A stretch of 64,000 bases of DNA from Lucinisca nassula (GCA_963580285.1 OY757020.1:98211497-98275496); one strand, 5' to 3'; shown: positions 1 through 10,845, numbered from the stretch's first letter. Numbers and translations are program-made. The notes: a model not told the origin generated them from the sequence alone.

Positions 1-89
1 TGCCAGTACTCATGTGCGGGTCAGTTTCAGCTCTGCGTGGAAGCATCGTGCAGCCCATCTATCTCTTCAAGCCCCGATGGGCGGGGGCC
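1..89 (-). repeat. R-SINE, head fragment cut by window edge
   Basis: Reads toward the family head and ends in the terminal GCGGGGGCC at 81-89. Strand is given head-to-tail (GGCCCCCGCC to CAAATCAAACAAAC) for all R-SINE entries. The rest of the copy lies outside the window. Confidence 0.85.
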
Positions 90-253
90 GTGTTAAATAA
101 TGTATACCACTGTAAACTCAGTTTGAGTATATAAAAGTGGGGTTTAAGGGGATCAAAATTTTATAGGCGTGTCTGCATGATGGGCCGTCGACGTGACATG
201 TCATCCACATTCGCTTTGTACTTAGTTTAAATTGTAAATTGAAATGTACACTT
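90..253. repeat. Right half of a foldback (FB) MITE
   Basis: Positions ~128-172 carry the family's right-hand signature: ATAAAAGTGGGGTTTAAGGG, then CAAAATTTTATAGGCGTG. The central palindrome is missing, so this is a partial copy. Confidence 0.55.
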
Positions 254-577
254 GCCCCCCCCCTCCTCGCGCCCCTCGGAGCTTGAAGAAATATATGGGC
301 TCCATGATGCTCCCACGCAGAGCTGATTCCGACCCGCGCACGAGTACTGGTGAACCGCCGCTTGGGGGTCTAAGCCTGCCCGGGCAAAGCGTTGCGTACG
401 AGTCGGACCGTCCATGCTTATAAACCCTATTGGTTTCATTGGGCGACAGGGCTTGAAATGTCATTTCATTTCAATGTCGGTAAAAGTCCCACTAAATTGG
501 AAGCAATGTCTCCAAAATGACCTTTACGGTGTTGACGGGGACGTTTTACCTCAAATCAACAAACAAACAAATCAAAA
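254..577 (+). repeat. R-SINE, near full length
   Basis: Contains the whole family order: C-rich head, GAGCTTGAAGAAATA, TGGGCTCCATGATGC, GAGTACTGGTGAACCGC, TAAGCCTGCCCGGGCAAAG, CATTGGGCGACAGGGCTTG, and a tail ending CAAATCAACAAACAAACAAA. Short reading frames over it are family-wide shadows, not genes. Confidence 0.9.
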
Positions 578-951
578 CATGTACACTTATACCAGACCCA
601 CATATATACACTTTTATCAGACCCATATATCTATAAGCGGTCTCGAAGACCGAACTATTAGCGTAATGCAACCTACCTTAGGTGGGAGAGCACATTCCCC
701 GCATAATCAAAGCACTCGCAGAACTGTCGGGTGAACTGATGGGGATTTAAAACTTGTCAAAATTTGAACATAATTGTTACATTTCTGTAATTTTGCTCTT
801 AGTATCTGCAAAAGTGACGCCTCACGGTTGAGATCATCGCTTGGAACAAAGAAGGGAAATAACATTTTCACTTGTAAATTCCATCTTTCATTTTAGATGA
901 TGCTTCTAGTTCTAGTATTGACATTCCTAACACATAACTAAGGGATATAAA

Positions 952-955
<4 letters not shown>
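578..955. other. No recognisable feature
   Basis: AT-rich DNA with no convincing reading frame, splice pair or repeat family recognised. Confidence 0.5.

Positions 956-1042
<87 letters not shown>
956..1042. repeat. (CT)n microsatellite
   Basis: Uninterrupted CT dinucleotides for about 87 bp. Confidence 0.98.
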
Positions 1043-1045
<3 letters not shown>

Positions 1046-1180
1046 GATAATACATCCGTGCGACGTAGTGCATTCTTTAATCACTCGAAAATGGTGACTT
1101 TTCTGATAAAAAGCGTGATATTTTTCTCTTTTTTTTTTTTCTCCCAGGCGAGTAGCGTAACCACTGCACCACGGAGGCTT
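1043..1180. repeat. FB MITE left end followed by T4 SINE head fragment
   Basis: TTACGATAATACATCCGTGC and the following GTAGTGCATTCTTT match the left end of several FB copies. At 1146-1180 GGCGAGTAGCGTAACCACTG and CACCACGGAGGC match the reverse complement of the T4 SINE tRNA-like head. Confidence 0.6.
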
Positions 1181-1539
1181 CTATTAAATAGAGGTGAAGG
1201 CAGTGATCAGGAATCGATGCAATTAACCCACAGATCCCTTAAAAAATAAAAAAAAACATAAAATAACTAGACCCTAATGGAAACACCAATAGCGGAAAGC
1301 CAAAGGACAGTCACTTTCCCACAAAGTAGCCAATTGGCTAACCAAAAAAAAAAAAAAAAAAAAAACGCATGCAAAACACACACTCAAAGACAAACCATAA
1401 CAAAAAGTAAACCGCGACAGAAGAACCGCATGGGAATTGTCAGTGAACAGAATGCCACTGCGGGGCTTAAATGCCGCAATCCTCGCCCTTACTTCTGTCA
1501 TGGTTTATGCTTTGGTCACAATCCCTTCCGATTAGGCTT
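1181..1539. other. Diverged repeat fragment, no gene
   Basis: Includes poly(A) at ~1344-1365. CAGAAGAACCGC followed by a GGAA(T/C)TGTCAGT-like motif recurs near 8518-8545, so this is probably a degraded dispersed repeat. The 193-codon frame running through it (1277-1858) spans unrelated sequence blocks and has no recognisable domain. Confidence 0.45.
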
Positions 1540-2360
1540 AGGATGTACACCCGGATTGATTTTTAGCCATTTTGGCCTGGTCCCCGGCCGGACTCCAGAC
1601 ATGGCCGCCCGGTGGCGGGGCTCTCAGGCAGCATCGGAGAGGTGTCCTAAGAGTTTTAACTCGAAGTTAAAATTTCTCCGGTGTCCCGTACATTTTCATA
1701 ATTGGCCACATATCCTTCACACATCGTTTAAGTATCGTCCGATATCCGGTCGGGAATCGAGGGGTAATCGGCCGATGTATGTAGCCTCAGAGGAGAAATT
1801 GTTGGGACCGGACATGGGCCGATATCCGGCCGATGTCTGTTTACACATTGGAAAGTAACCCATCGATGTCCGATCGGCTTGAACCGGTGTGGACCAGATA
1901 TGTTACAAACATCGTCCGGTCACCGGCCGGCTAGAACCGGACATCGGGCGGAATATATAAACCCCCATCAGTCGCCGTGTACATCATTATAGCGCGTTTC
2001 CATCACACCGCCCGGCAATCGCCCGACATTCGGCCAGGCCTGGTACAAGCATCGTTCGTTGTCCGTAGGATACTCGGGCGATATTCGTACGATGTCCGGG
2101 GAATAGGCCGGTTATCACTCGGACATCATAGGATAATCTGCCGATTAGTATTAGATGTTCGGTCGGTATTCACTGCCTCGCCGGCCCCCATAAGATTTCT
2201 CTTTGGAAACAGATGCCGTACGATTACGAGGCGGTTTTCGGACGGCCTCCGGACGGTGCCATTTATGTAAATGATGTGTAAAAATTTTTTTGACCGGTGT
2301 TGTCCGATGTCAGAAAAAATGCCAAAACCAGCGGTGTACTCACGATTACCCCCTATCCCC
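1540..2360. other. CpG-rich field of degenerate CCGATATCCGG / CCGGACATCGG motifs
   Basis: Unlike the CpG-poor surroundings, this block is crowded with short, partly palindromic words such as GGCCGATATCCGGCCGATGT, CCGGACATCGGGCGG, GATGTCCGATCGG, CGGGCGATATTCG and GATGTCCGGGG, at irregular spacing. It could be a decayed tandem minisatellite or an element's subterminal repeats. No protein domain is apparent. Confidence 0.6.
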
Positions 2361-2997
2361 GTATACCGGCCGATCTTTGTGACCACAGCATTAGTCAAAT
2401 ACAGCACAGAACAACTGAAATATTAACCAACGGACGAACTCCGGTTGGCCGCCTGTGAACAAGGGAAATCAGCTATCCAAAACCAAAACGACACCAGCGA
2501 CATACACATGCCGATGAAGTATAAGAACAAAACAGACGCACCGCGGGGCCTTAAATCGATTTTACGCGCCCGCAATGCGATTTAACAATCCGCATGAATG
2601 CCACCTAACGCATCAGTGCAACATCTCCGAGAACAACCACAGAGATGAAACAACGTTGAGTACTCAACAGCAAGAAGAAACTGAAATGCTGGAGCAAAAG
2701 AAAAACTACATTTAGACTCCGATGGGCCCGACCAGAGACAGAGCATCAGGCACCAACAAGCATTACATAAAATTAAATTCTCTAAAATCTTAAGCTAGAA
2801 ACACTGTAAGACCAGGGTGGGAACTATTCTCACAAAAGCTGGGATCAGTCGCAATCGAATACGGCGGTTCATCAGAATCTCCTCTGATCGAATTAAGGGT
2901 TCAGCGAATTGGGTTCAAGCTTAGGATCCCTTTTCCAGCCTAAACGCAGGGGCAATCGACCATCCAGTGCGTTTAGTAATTTGACTTCAAAAGCGGG
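2361..2997. other. No recognisable gene; moderately CpG-rich
   Basis: Continues the elevated CpG of the preceding block to ~2640, then becomes ordinary AT-rich sequence. No frame, splice pair or repeat family recognised. Confidence 0.45.
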
Positions 2998-3050
2998 TGA
3001 AGAAGAAGAAGAAGAAGAAGAAGAAGAAGAAGAAGAAGAAGAAGAAGAAG
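2998..3050. repeat. (GAA)n microsatellite
   Basis: Perfect GAA/AAG trinucleotide run of about 53 bp. Confidence 0.97.
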
Positions 3051-3114
3051 CACGTTGTGCACTCAATGTTTAAGCCTAATGCTTATAAACGTCGAGAATC
3101 TGGACTGAAGAATC

Positions 3115-3420
3115 GGCCCCGCCCATAGGGGCGCGAACAAGTATATGGGCTGCATGATGCTTCAACCTAGAGCTTAAACCGACCCGCACACGAGTTGTGG
3201 TAAACCGCTTAGAGGAACTAAGCCTACCCAGGCAAAGCGGTGCGAATCGGCCCGTCCATGCTTATTAACCCTATTGGTTTCATTGGGCGGCAGGGCTTGA
3301 GATGTCATTTCATCTCAATTTCAGGTAAAAATCCCACAAAATGGGGAGCAACGTCTCCAAAATGACCTTTATAGTGTTGACCGAGACGTTAAACCTCTAA
3401 TCAAACAAAACAAAACAAAC
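3115..3420 (+). repeat. R-SINE, full length
   Basis: Starts GGCCCCGCCCATAGGGG and ends AATCAAACAAAACAAAACAAAC, with all internal family blocks present. Confidence 0.92.
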
Positions 3421-3790
3421 AGACTGAAGAAAAATAACCGTAGAATTACGATGCAGTCTATCATAAATATTTTTTGTTGTCTCACAAACATACATGTACT
3501 TCTCGAATTTTGCGGTATTTTGGACAAAGTTCGGAATGCTCAGGTCATTATTATTTATACATGTAACATATTTGCAGGTTGGAAGGGGGTCAGATTACGG
3601 TAAACGTGGCTTAATTGCCATTTGGGAGACGTTATCGCTGCGTGAAAACTACATAACCGACAAATATCAGATGTCTAATAAAATCTGAATAGAAGCAAAT
3701 TTACAGATGCAATCCACTACTGTAATATTGTATTTCATATCTCTTCAAATAATTTGTTTCATTTTCTTTCTTTTTTATTTTTTTTTTCTT
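3421..3790. other. No recognisable feature
   Basis: AT-rich. The frame at 3494-3688 has no domain and no supporting signals. Confidence 0.5.
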
Positions 3791-3981
3791 TTCTAGATAT
3801 AGACTTTAGGTGTGCCTTTGTTCATGTACATATACCGCCTCGTTGAGGCGGTTCTAATGACTACCCACGCACTAAATATTAAGACGGAAACCATTGTACT
3901 CATTAAAACAGACATTTCCCTATAGAAGGTGGGCTTACAAGAATGCTCATTATATGGACTTGTAAACATGATGAAAGTTTT

Positions 3982-4264
3982 GGTCGGGTTCGATCCCGGG
4001 TCGCGACATACCAAAGTCGTTAAAAATGGTACTAGCTGCTCCTCGCTTGGCACTCAGATTTACGGGGTAGAGCTAGGACTGGTCGACCCAGTGTCAGGAT
4101 AATGTGACTGGGTGTGGTATCATGTAATGTGTCTGGGACATGATACTTCAGTGAGGCAGCACTATAAAAGTGAGCATTGAGCTCCCTGTCGCAACCAGAC
4201 ACCGTCGTGATATGACTGAAAAATTGTTGAAAGCGACGTTAAACCCGAATTCACACACACACAC
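3982..4264 (+). repeat. T2 tRNA-derived SINE, 5'-truncated
   Basis: Begins inside the tRNA-like B box (GGTTCGATCCCGGG) and continues with the T2 body to its GCGACGTTAAACCCGAATTC end and a (CA)n tail. It is flanked by an 11-bp TSD, ATGAAAGTTTT, at 3971-3981 and 4265-4275. The 5' truncation plus TSD points to target-primed insertion. Confidence 0.9.
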
Positions 4265-4307
4265 ATGAAAGTTTTTGTCTTCAAAACACGCCTATTCAAA
4301 TATATTG

Positions 4308-4597
4308 TTTGGTTGTTTGTTTCCGTCCCCGTCAACACAGTATAGGTCATTTTGGAGACGTTGCTTCCAATTTTGTGCGCCATTTATCCGACATTGAGAT
4401 GAAATGATATCTCAAGTCCTGTCGCCCAATGAAACCAGTAGGGTTTATAAGCATGGACAGACCGACTCACACCGCTTTGCCTGGGCAGGCTTAGATCGTC
4501 AAAGCGGTTTACCAGTACTCGTGTGCGGTCGGTTTCAGCTCTGCGTGGAAGCATCATGGCACCTTTCTATTTCTTCAAGCCCCGATGGGCGGGGGCC
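4308..4597 (-). repeat. R-SINE with 13-bp TSD
   Basis: A complete copy between identical TTCAAATATATTG sites at 4295-4307 and 4598-4610, inside the left half of an FB MITE. It is therefore younger than that MITE. Confidence 0.95.
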
Positions 4598-4835
4598 TTC
4601 AAATATATTGAGATTTTAATACCAAATCTTAAAATTTCCAAATACAAAATTCTGATATTTTTCACATTTGTGCTAAAACAGACATTGTGGGTACTCTTTA
4701 GAACTGCCGTGCCAAGGCGGTTCCAATGAGTACCAATATTCTATGTTTTGAGCGCAAATAAGAAAAATAATGTACACTACATAAAAGTGGGGTTTAAGGG
4801 GCCCAACATTATATAGGCTTGTTTGGGATGAATGT

Positions 4836-5255
4836 CATTTTTCAGGCGAAAAGTCGTGACGTTTTAATGTTTCTGAGGGTTACGAGCATATCATTAATTT
4901 CAGACACTTTTAAGGCTCTGAAAAAGACACACATCTAGCCACGGACCTAATTTACATTTACTTGGTCCCAGATCTAGCGAAAAATTGTGATTAGTGTCTT
5001 AATTTAATTAACTGACAGCCACAGTTACTATTTTGAGCAGAAATGTGGAAATACCTGGTAAACACAATCTTTTCTGTTGAAAGTGAGGTTTACTTGGTTT
5101 ACCCACAGTCTGTGACTCGAAGCAGAAGCACAGTCAACACTGTAGATCTTTGTAAGCCACGCTATTCCCTGTATAATGGTTATTATTCGTTAGAATCGCT
5201 TGTTATGAACGGTCTTGTAATCCCCACTTTTTGCGTTGGTTTTACGGCCCGTTCA
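4836..5255. other. No recognisable feature
   Basis: The 72-codon frame at 5043-5261 runs into the neighbouring SINE and shows no domain. Confidence 0.45.
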
Positions 5256-5450
5256 AGTTAGTTTCACTTATTTCGAGCTGATTGTTAATCAGAAGTGGGT
5301 GAAAACGGTAGTACCCGGAGAAACACCACCTGACCTTCCGTCGCAGAACTTCGCATTTCCACCGAGTAGGCTCGAACCACAGCGGTGAGAGACTTCATGA
5401 TTAAGAGTCAGCGCTCTTAACAAATAGGCCATGGAGGCCCGTTGTAAACT
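5256..5450 (-). repeat. T3 tRNA-derived SINE
   Basis: On the minus strand the head reads CGGGCCTCCATGGCCTATTT, followed by a B-box-like GGTTCGAGCC. The body carries the T3 hallmarks: CACTTCTGATTAACAATC and a stretch about the ATGAGTGAAA region. Diverged from the 58.3-kb copy. Confidence 0.8.
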
Positions 5451-5855
5451 CCACTTTAAATACAAAGAGGGTTACGTAGGAAAACCTTATTTTCCTGATT
5501 AGGATATGGATATTTCAAACGAGCACCCATATACTTGTTACATTTTACTCACTGAGTTTGCTGTGTATTATTTATTTTTATTTTTTCATCATGTAAGAGC
5601 CACCGATTTTTTTTATCTTTAGTGGCGGTTTGTACGCCCCACCTTTCTGGTTTAAGGCGAAGGCGTATTCAAAGATGTAAATGCAAGTTCTTTTGCACCA
5701 TCAGTTTGGTGGATATAGATTGTCATGTCGATTTTACTTTCTATATACCATAATTTGTATGCGTCATTTATTACATAAATGACATTCGTAAATGTATATT
5801 TTACGAAAATATAATGAAACTACCCAATGTACTTGTAAACCTCAACGCAAGGCAC
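5451..5855. other. No recognisable feature
   Basis: AT-rich; no gene or known repeat seen. Confidence 0.5.
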
Positions 5856-5870
5856 ACATCTGTCATAACG

Positions 5871-6176
5871 TTTGTTTGATTTGAAGTTTAATGTTCCCGT
5901 CAACACTTTAAAGGTCATTTTGGAGACGTTGCTTCCAATTGTGTGGGACTTTTAACCGACATTGAGATGAAATGACATCTCAAGCCCTGTCGCCCAATGA
6001 AACCAATAGGGTTTATTAGCATGGACGGTCCTGCCTCGCACCGCGGTTCCTTGGCAGGCTTAGATCCTCTAAGCGGTTTACCAGTACTAGTGTGCGGGCT
6101 GGATCGATTCAGCTCTGCGTGGAAGCATCATGCAGCCCATTTATTTCTTCAAGCCCCTATGGGCGGCCCGGGGCCG
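5871..6176 (-). repeat. R-SINE with 15-bp TSD
   Basis: Full-length copy flanked by a perfect 15-bp duplication, ACATCTGTCATAACG, at 5856-5870 and 6177-6191. This is the longest and cleanest TSD in the window together with the 8.05-kb copy, and it fixes the element ends. Confidence 0.97.
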
Positions 6177-6202
6177 ACATCTGTCATAACGTCACAGTGG
6201 AT

Positions 6203-6395
6203 AATGACTCTTAATCATTAGGACTCTCACCGCTGTGGTTCGAGCCTGGCTCGGGTCACATGTTAGACGCCAAGTTCTGCAACCGAAGGTAATGTGGAGT
6301 TTTTTCTCCTGGAACTCGGTTTTTCGCCCACCTCTGAGTAACGATCGGCTCGATGTAAGTTAAATTATCTTGAAAGGGCCGTAAAACAAAAACAA
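6203..6395 (+). repeat. T3 SINE, 5'-truncated
   Basis: Starts in the anticodon-arm-like segment (GACTCTTAATCATTAGG), includes GGTTCGAGCCTGGCTCGGG and the T3 body, and ends at ATCTTGAAAGGGCCGTAAAAC followed by an A-rich tail. Confidence 0.85.
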
Positions 6396-6779
6396 TAATA
6401 ATATTAAACAAACAAACAAAAACAAAGAATATAACGCCACTGATAAAGTGATAAATGGGGGACCAAATGGCTTTGTTTTTTGGCAAATTTTGAACCAATA
6501 ATAATAATGAAAAAAAAAAAAAAAAAAAGAATCAGTATATATTTTGTATAAGTGTATAAGTTGTAGCAGTCTGTAGTAGCTGTATGTTCACCGACGTAGG
6601 TCTTGTGTACAGAATTAAAGGAAATACATAGAAAATATAGAAATTGTAGTTTTTATGAACCAAAAGCTCAGCATGATAACAGGACCGTGTAATGGACACC
6701 CCTTTATATCTCATTCTGTAGTGAAAATTAAGGGGTTTATAGGTATATACATTATGTTTCTTTATCATAAGTTGTGGAT
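6396..6779. other. No recognisable feature; poly(A) run
   Basis: Poly(A) at ~6509-6528. The rest is AT-rich and unassigned. Confidence 0.5.
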
Positions 6780-6792
6780 ACTCGTTATAATC

Positions 6793-7354
6793 CTGCCCCC
6801 GCCCATCGGGGCTTGAAGAAATAGATGGGCTGCATGATGCTTCCACGCAGAGCTGAAACTGGCCGCACATGAGTACTGGTAAACAGCCTAGAGGATCTAA
6901 GCCTGCCCAGGCAAAGCGGTGCGAGTCGGACCGTCCATGTTTTTAAACTCTATTGGTTTCATTGTGCGACAGGGCTTGAGATGTAATTTCATCTCAATGT
7001 CGGGTAAAAGTCCCACAAAACGATAACAATGCGTGTGCTATATTGCATTTTCAAATCTCGAAAAGGCAATTTTTTCTGATGAAAATTTGTGACATTTTTC
7101 TTATTCATACTCCAAACATAGGTTTTGGGTGCTTGTTAGAACCGCCCCATCGAGCCGGTTCTAACGAGTACCCACAACCTGTCTTGGAGCAGAAATAAGG
7201 AAAATAATGTTTAACCCCGTAAACCCCCGTTTTCTCTATATGAAGTGGGGTTGGGGGCGTCTTTATATCACGGACTTGTTCAAGTGATGAACGTCTCAAA
7301 AATGACGTGTACAGTGTTGACGGGGACGTTAAACCTCAAATCAGACAAACAAAA
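6793..7354 (+). repeat. R-SINE split by an FB MITE; 13-bp TSD
   Basis: The head and body run to ~7020 (TCCCACAAAA) and the tail resumes at ~7289 (AACGTCTCAAAAATGAC) to CAGACAAACAAA. ACTCGTTATAATC flanks the whole unit at 6780-6792 and 7355-7367. The SINE was therefore intact when inserted and the FB element arrived later. Confidence 0.93.
7021..7288. mobile_element. FB MITE nested in an R-SINE
   Basis: Left end CGATAACAATGCGTGTGC, centre palindrome GTTAGAACCGCCCCATCGAGCCGGTTCTAACGAG (~7136-7170, listed here as its core only), then GCAGAAATAAGGAAAATAAT and a right end with GAAGTGGGGTT and ACGGACTTGTTCAAGTGATG. It has no coding capacity. Confidence 0.85.
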
Positions 7355-7367
7355 ACTCGTTATAATC

Positions 7368-8031
7368 GCCGTACGAGCAACCACAACATATGTTTGGAAT
7401 ATAAGAAGAAGAAGAATATCACATATTTTCGTTAGAAATGTAACTATTTTTGGAGATAGCAAAGAAATCGTTGTGTCAAACGGTGGATGCCATATACAAA
7501 TGACATTGCGGGGCTTTATATATGCAATATATGCGCCTGATATTTCGGTTAAAATACCACTTAACTAGGTTGTATATCGACACCTCATATCTTGTAAATA
7601 CATGTATATATTCGATGACGCATTCCTCATTTTTTAATTTGATGGGAAGAGTTTTATTTCTGACTTTGACATTTTTGAGCTTGCAACCTGTTTGATGGAA
7701 CCAGTTGCTAAATATAATAGAAGGACCAATTTTATTCCAGTTTTGCTATCATTCACCTTTAATGCAATCCACTAATTATGAAAAAAAAAAAAAACAATCG
7801 TCCCTAATATTTTCCGTGGATATTTTTAATGTTAGAATAATGTATAGGTCTATTCAGATCATAACTGTAAACTCACGATCTTGTCATATTTTATTGTCGT
7901 TGTTGTTGTTGATGGACTAGATAACAGTCCAACAAATTTTGCTCGTTAATTTCTCTAAACTCGTGGATTTACAAAGGATATAAAATACGGGGTGTATACC
8001 TAAGTCTGTATAGCACTTCAAATTCGTACAA
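7368..8031. other. Mostly unassigned AT-rich DNA
   Basis: 7495-7600 (CGGGGCTTTATATATGCAAT, then CTCATATCTTG) resembles the repeated block at 25.26-25.62 kb. Nothing else recognised. Confidence 0.45.
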
Positions 8032-8046
8032 TTAAATATCAGACAG

Positions 8047-8337
8047 TTTAATTTGAGGTTTAACGTCCCCGTCAACACTGTAAAGGTCATTTTGGAGACG
8101 TTGCTTCCAATTTTGTGGGACTTTTACCCGACATTGAGATGAAATGACATCTCAAGCCCTGTCGCCCAATGAAACCAATAGGGTTTATTAGCATGGACGG
8201 TCCGCCTCGCACCGCGGTTCCTGGACAGGCTTAGACCCTCCAAGCGGTTTACCAGTACTAGTGTGCGGGCCGGATCCAGCTCTGCGTGGAAGCATCATGC
8301 AGCACATATATTTCTTCAAGCCCCTATGGGCGGGGGC
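8047..8337 (-). repeat. R-SINE with 15-bp TSD
   Basis: Perfect TTAAATATCAGACAG duplication at 8032-8046 and 8338-8352 encloses a near-complete copy. Confidence 0.97.
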
Positions 8338-8352
8338 TTAAATATCAGACAG

Positions 8353-9034
8353 AATAAGGGGTGATATATGGACACCCCGTTTTTCATATAAATTGTGGGT
8401 TTACAGATTAGGGTGTTCAGAAGACACCGTGGTGTAGTGGCCTCACAAACCAAGGGTCGTGGGGTCTCCAGACAATAATAATAACAATATAATCATAATA
8501 ATAACAAAACAAAAACAGAAGAACCGCCTTGGAACTGTCAGTTAGAAAAAAAAAATACTGGGTGGGGGGCTTTGGCACGGAACTAGCTGACCAATAAAAT
8601 TAACTAATGGTCAATTCTGAGTACCTGTGCAATAAAATCAACTGTGATGCATAAACACTACGCCCATGATTAATTACAGACACGCATTGTAACATGGGTA
8701 CGCGCAGTTCTGCAAGCAAAAGGATTTATTTATTATTTTGACTTATAACGTATAGGGTGCATTCGGAGGAATGCCACATCTTGTTATATTTCATATAAAA
8801 ATATTCTTGTTTTCAAAATATTTTAAAGATGTACAATTTTAAGCAAACTGCATTGCACTTATTATGAACAAAAAAACAAAAAAAAAAAAAAAAAAAACCC
8901 TTAATTCGTCACTCATCAATGGTACAGTCTTCACTGTATAAGGTTGCATGTGTAAAAAACTTTATTTATTAGTTTCTTCTCCTGACTGTAAGACTTTGTA
9001 TGTGCCTGAGCACTATGTCACGCTTCTTAGCATT
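8353..9034. other. Unassigned, with a tRNA-like SINE head fragment
   Basis: 8405-8440 (ACCGTGGTGTAGTGGCCTCA) has a box-A-like word but no clean B box. A poly(A) tract lies at ~8869-8897. No gene recognised. Confidence 0.4.
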
Positions 9035-9280
9035 ACGAAAACGCGCCTATTCAAATATATTGACAGTTTAGCCACCAAAAATGAACATTTTCAGATAAAA
9101 AAAAAATCCGATATTTCGTCTCAAAACATAGATTGTGGGTACTCGTTAGAACCGCATCGACGAGGCAGTTCTAAGGAGTATCCACAATCTAAGAAATTAG
9201 AAAAAGAATATTTACCCCTGTAAACCTCAGTTTTAATATATACAAAAATTGGTTAAGGGGGTCAAAATTATATAGGCAGT
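9035..9280. mobile_element. FB MITE with terminal inverted repeats
   Basis: Left end ATTACGAAAACGCGCCTATT mirrors the right end AAAATTATATAGGCAGTGC. The centre is the GGGTACTCGTTAGAACCGC palindrome (~9138-9190). No coding capacity. Confidence 0.8.
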
Positions 9281-10011
9281 GCAAATCTATGAAATTGAAC
9301 TTAAACTTTTCTTCTTTCGTTTTTTTTTTTTCTCAAGCACCTGCTATTGGCAGGGCGCGACAAAGGAGACCGGTTTTCCGTCCGTTCGTTCGTCCGTTGG
9401 ACAATCCCTCAACATTTGCGCTAACCCAAATGTTCAAGTCCACTTCTCAAGAACTACTATCTCAGACTGAACATAGCCTGTGGTGAAATTCTTGTTATTT
9501 TTGTTTTTTATTATTATTTAAAATAATCTTGAAGGTCCGTAACGCACCCCCCTACTCCCACAAAAAAGAACTTAATTAACTAAGGCGAATCTCATTTTCA
9601 ACTCATTTTGGGTCACTTTTCCGTAAACAAAGTAACTCTGTGGTCGGTTTGTGTGTATATGTTGTATTATGGTCCGGAGACCTACAGTACCAAATAAAAT
9701 ATATTCTGTTCTATTCTGTAGCAAAATTTAATCATTAAGATCACCTTTAGAACTGTTCGGATATTGTCAGAATCGCCTTACTTATGTTTCTGCAAACTGA
9801 AAAACATGCACATCCCCGTATATACATTCTTGGTATAAAAGTGGTAAGAATATTCTTGACCACTCCATGACTTTTCAGTTTTTATGAACTTTTCGGAAAG
9901 CAAATGAACACTTTCCGCAACAATTTAACTACTCTCCTTAATCTAGAAATTTTGGAAGAAATATAAAACTTTAACGCATGTATGACTAGCGGTCCTTTTT
10001 GGGTCATTTGC
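9281..10011. other. No recognisable gene
   Basis: Contains CCGTCCGTTCGTTCGTCCGT at ~9377-9396, typical of degenerate dispersed repeats here. The ORFs over it are short and lack domains. Confidence 0.45.
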
Positions 10012-10075
10012 AAACAGTGTGGAACCAGATCAGATGCCGCACAACGCGGCGTCTGATCTCAGTCTGCACTCTTTG
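10012..10075. repeat. PAL: short palindromic MITE
   Basis: CAGATCAGATGCCGC... and ...GCGGCGTCTGATCTCAG fold into one hairpin, flanked by CAGTGTGGA and CTGCACTCTTTGC. This family recurs more than ten times in the window. Confidence 0.75.
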
Positions 10076-10475
10076 CTTAACGTACTTACATTTTTGTTAA
10101 ACTTTCTACACACAAAAAAACCCCTGACACCCCTATAATTGGAAATGGGCCACTCCAAACTTATGGGTACACAATAACTGCTGAGATCTTGTTTACAATG
10201 AAAATTAAGCATTATCAATTTCAATGGCAATACAATTTGCACACTCAATAAAGGCTTTTAACGATTGCTTTTCTCCGATCATAAATCGTCTCCAACCTAA
10301 GGAGTTAATGCTGCTTTTCCTAACACTAGCATTGGCTGGTCAAATTATCTATGGTCTAATCTCACCAGTAGTGATCCTCCGCTGGACAGTAGGGTCATTT
10401 AACTAACATGCTTATAATTGAGTACCGGGTCTGTAAGACTTTCATTGGTTGAAATGCATTATTTGGTTATTTTTC
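10076..10475. other. No recognisable feature
   Basis: Two overlapping short frames on opposite strands (10030-10248 and 10224-10406) show no domain or splice context. Confidence 0.45.
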
Positions 10476-10489
10476 ACGATATTCAATTT

Positions 10490-10770
10490 CGACCCCCGCC
10501 CATCCGGACTTGAAGAAATAGATGGACTGCATGATGCTTCCACGCAGAGCGTTAACTGACTGCACATTGATACTGGAAAACCGCTTAGAGGATCTAAGCC
10601 TGCCCAGGCAAAGCGCGTATAAATCCTATTGGCTTCATTGGGCGACAGGGCTTGAGATGTCGTTCATCTCAACGTACGGTCGGGTGAAATCCCACACAAT
10701 TGGAAGTAACGTCTTCAAAATGACCTATACAGTGTTGACGGGGACGTTAAACCTCAAATCAAACAAACAA
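10490..10770 (+). repeat. R-SINE with 14-bp TSD
   Basis: Flanked by ACGATATTCAATTT (10477-10490) and ACGATATTCAGTTT (10771-10784), one mismatch. Slightly shortened in the middle (the AAGCGG to TATAAATCC segment). Confidence 0.9.
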
Positions 10771-10845
10771 ACGATATTCAGTTTTACTCATGTCCGCTCA
10801 AAGTGTAATTATTGTAGGAATGCACATTGCTAATTGTTCAGACAT

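Larger units (their letters stand above)
3791..4835. repeat. FB MITE remains with two nested SINEs
   Basis: FB pieces: a central palindrome at ~3835-3858 (CCGCCTCGTTGAGGCGG), AAAACACGCCTATTCAAATA at 4284-4303, a second centre at ~4685-4735, and the right end AAAGTGGGGTTTAAGGGG at ~4784-4835. A T2 SINE and an R-SINE interrupt it, each with its own TSD. This could be two FB copies rather than one. Confidence 0.6.

Noticed and set aside
222..734. Short frames over R-SINE copies (and the same frames at about thirty places)
   Set aside because: They recur wherever the SINE occurs, on both strands, with different truncations; no conserved product is implied.
1277..1858. 193-codon plus-strand frame
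   Set aside because: Crosses a poly(A) run and two unrelated sequence blocks, with no domain, splice signal or consistent composition.
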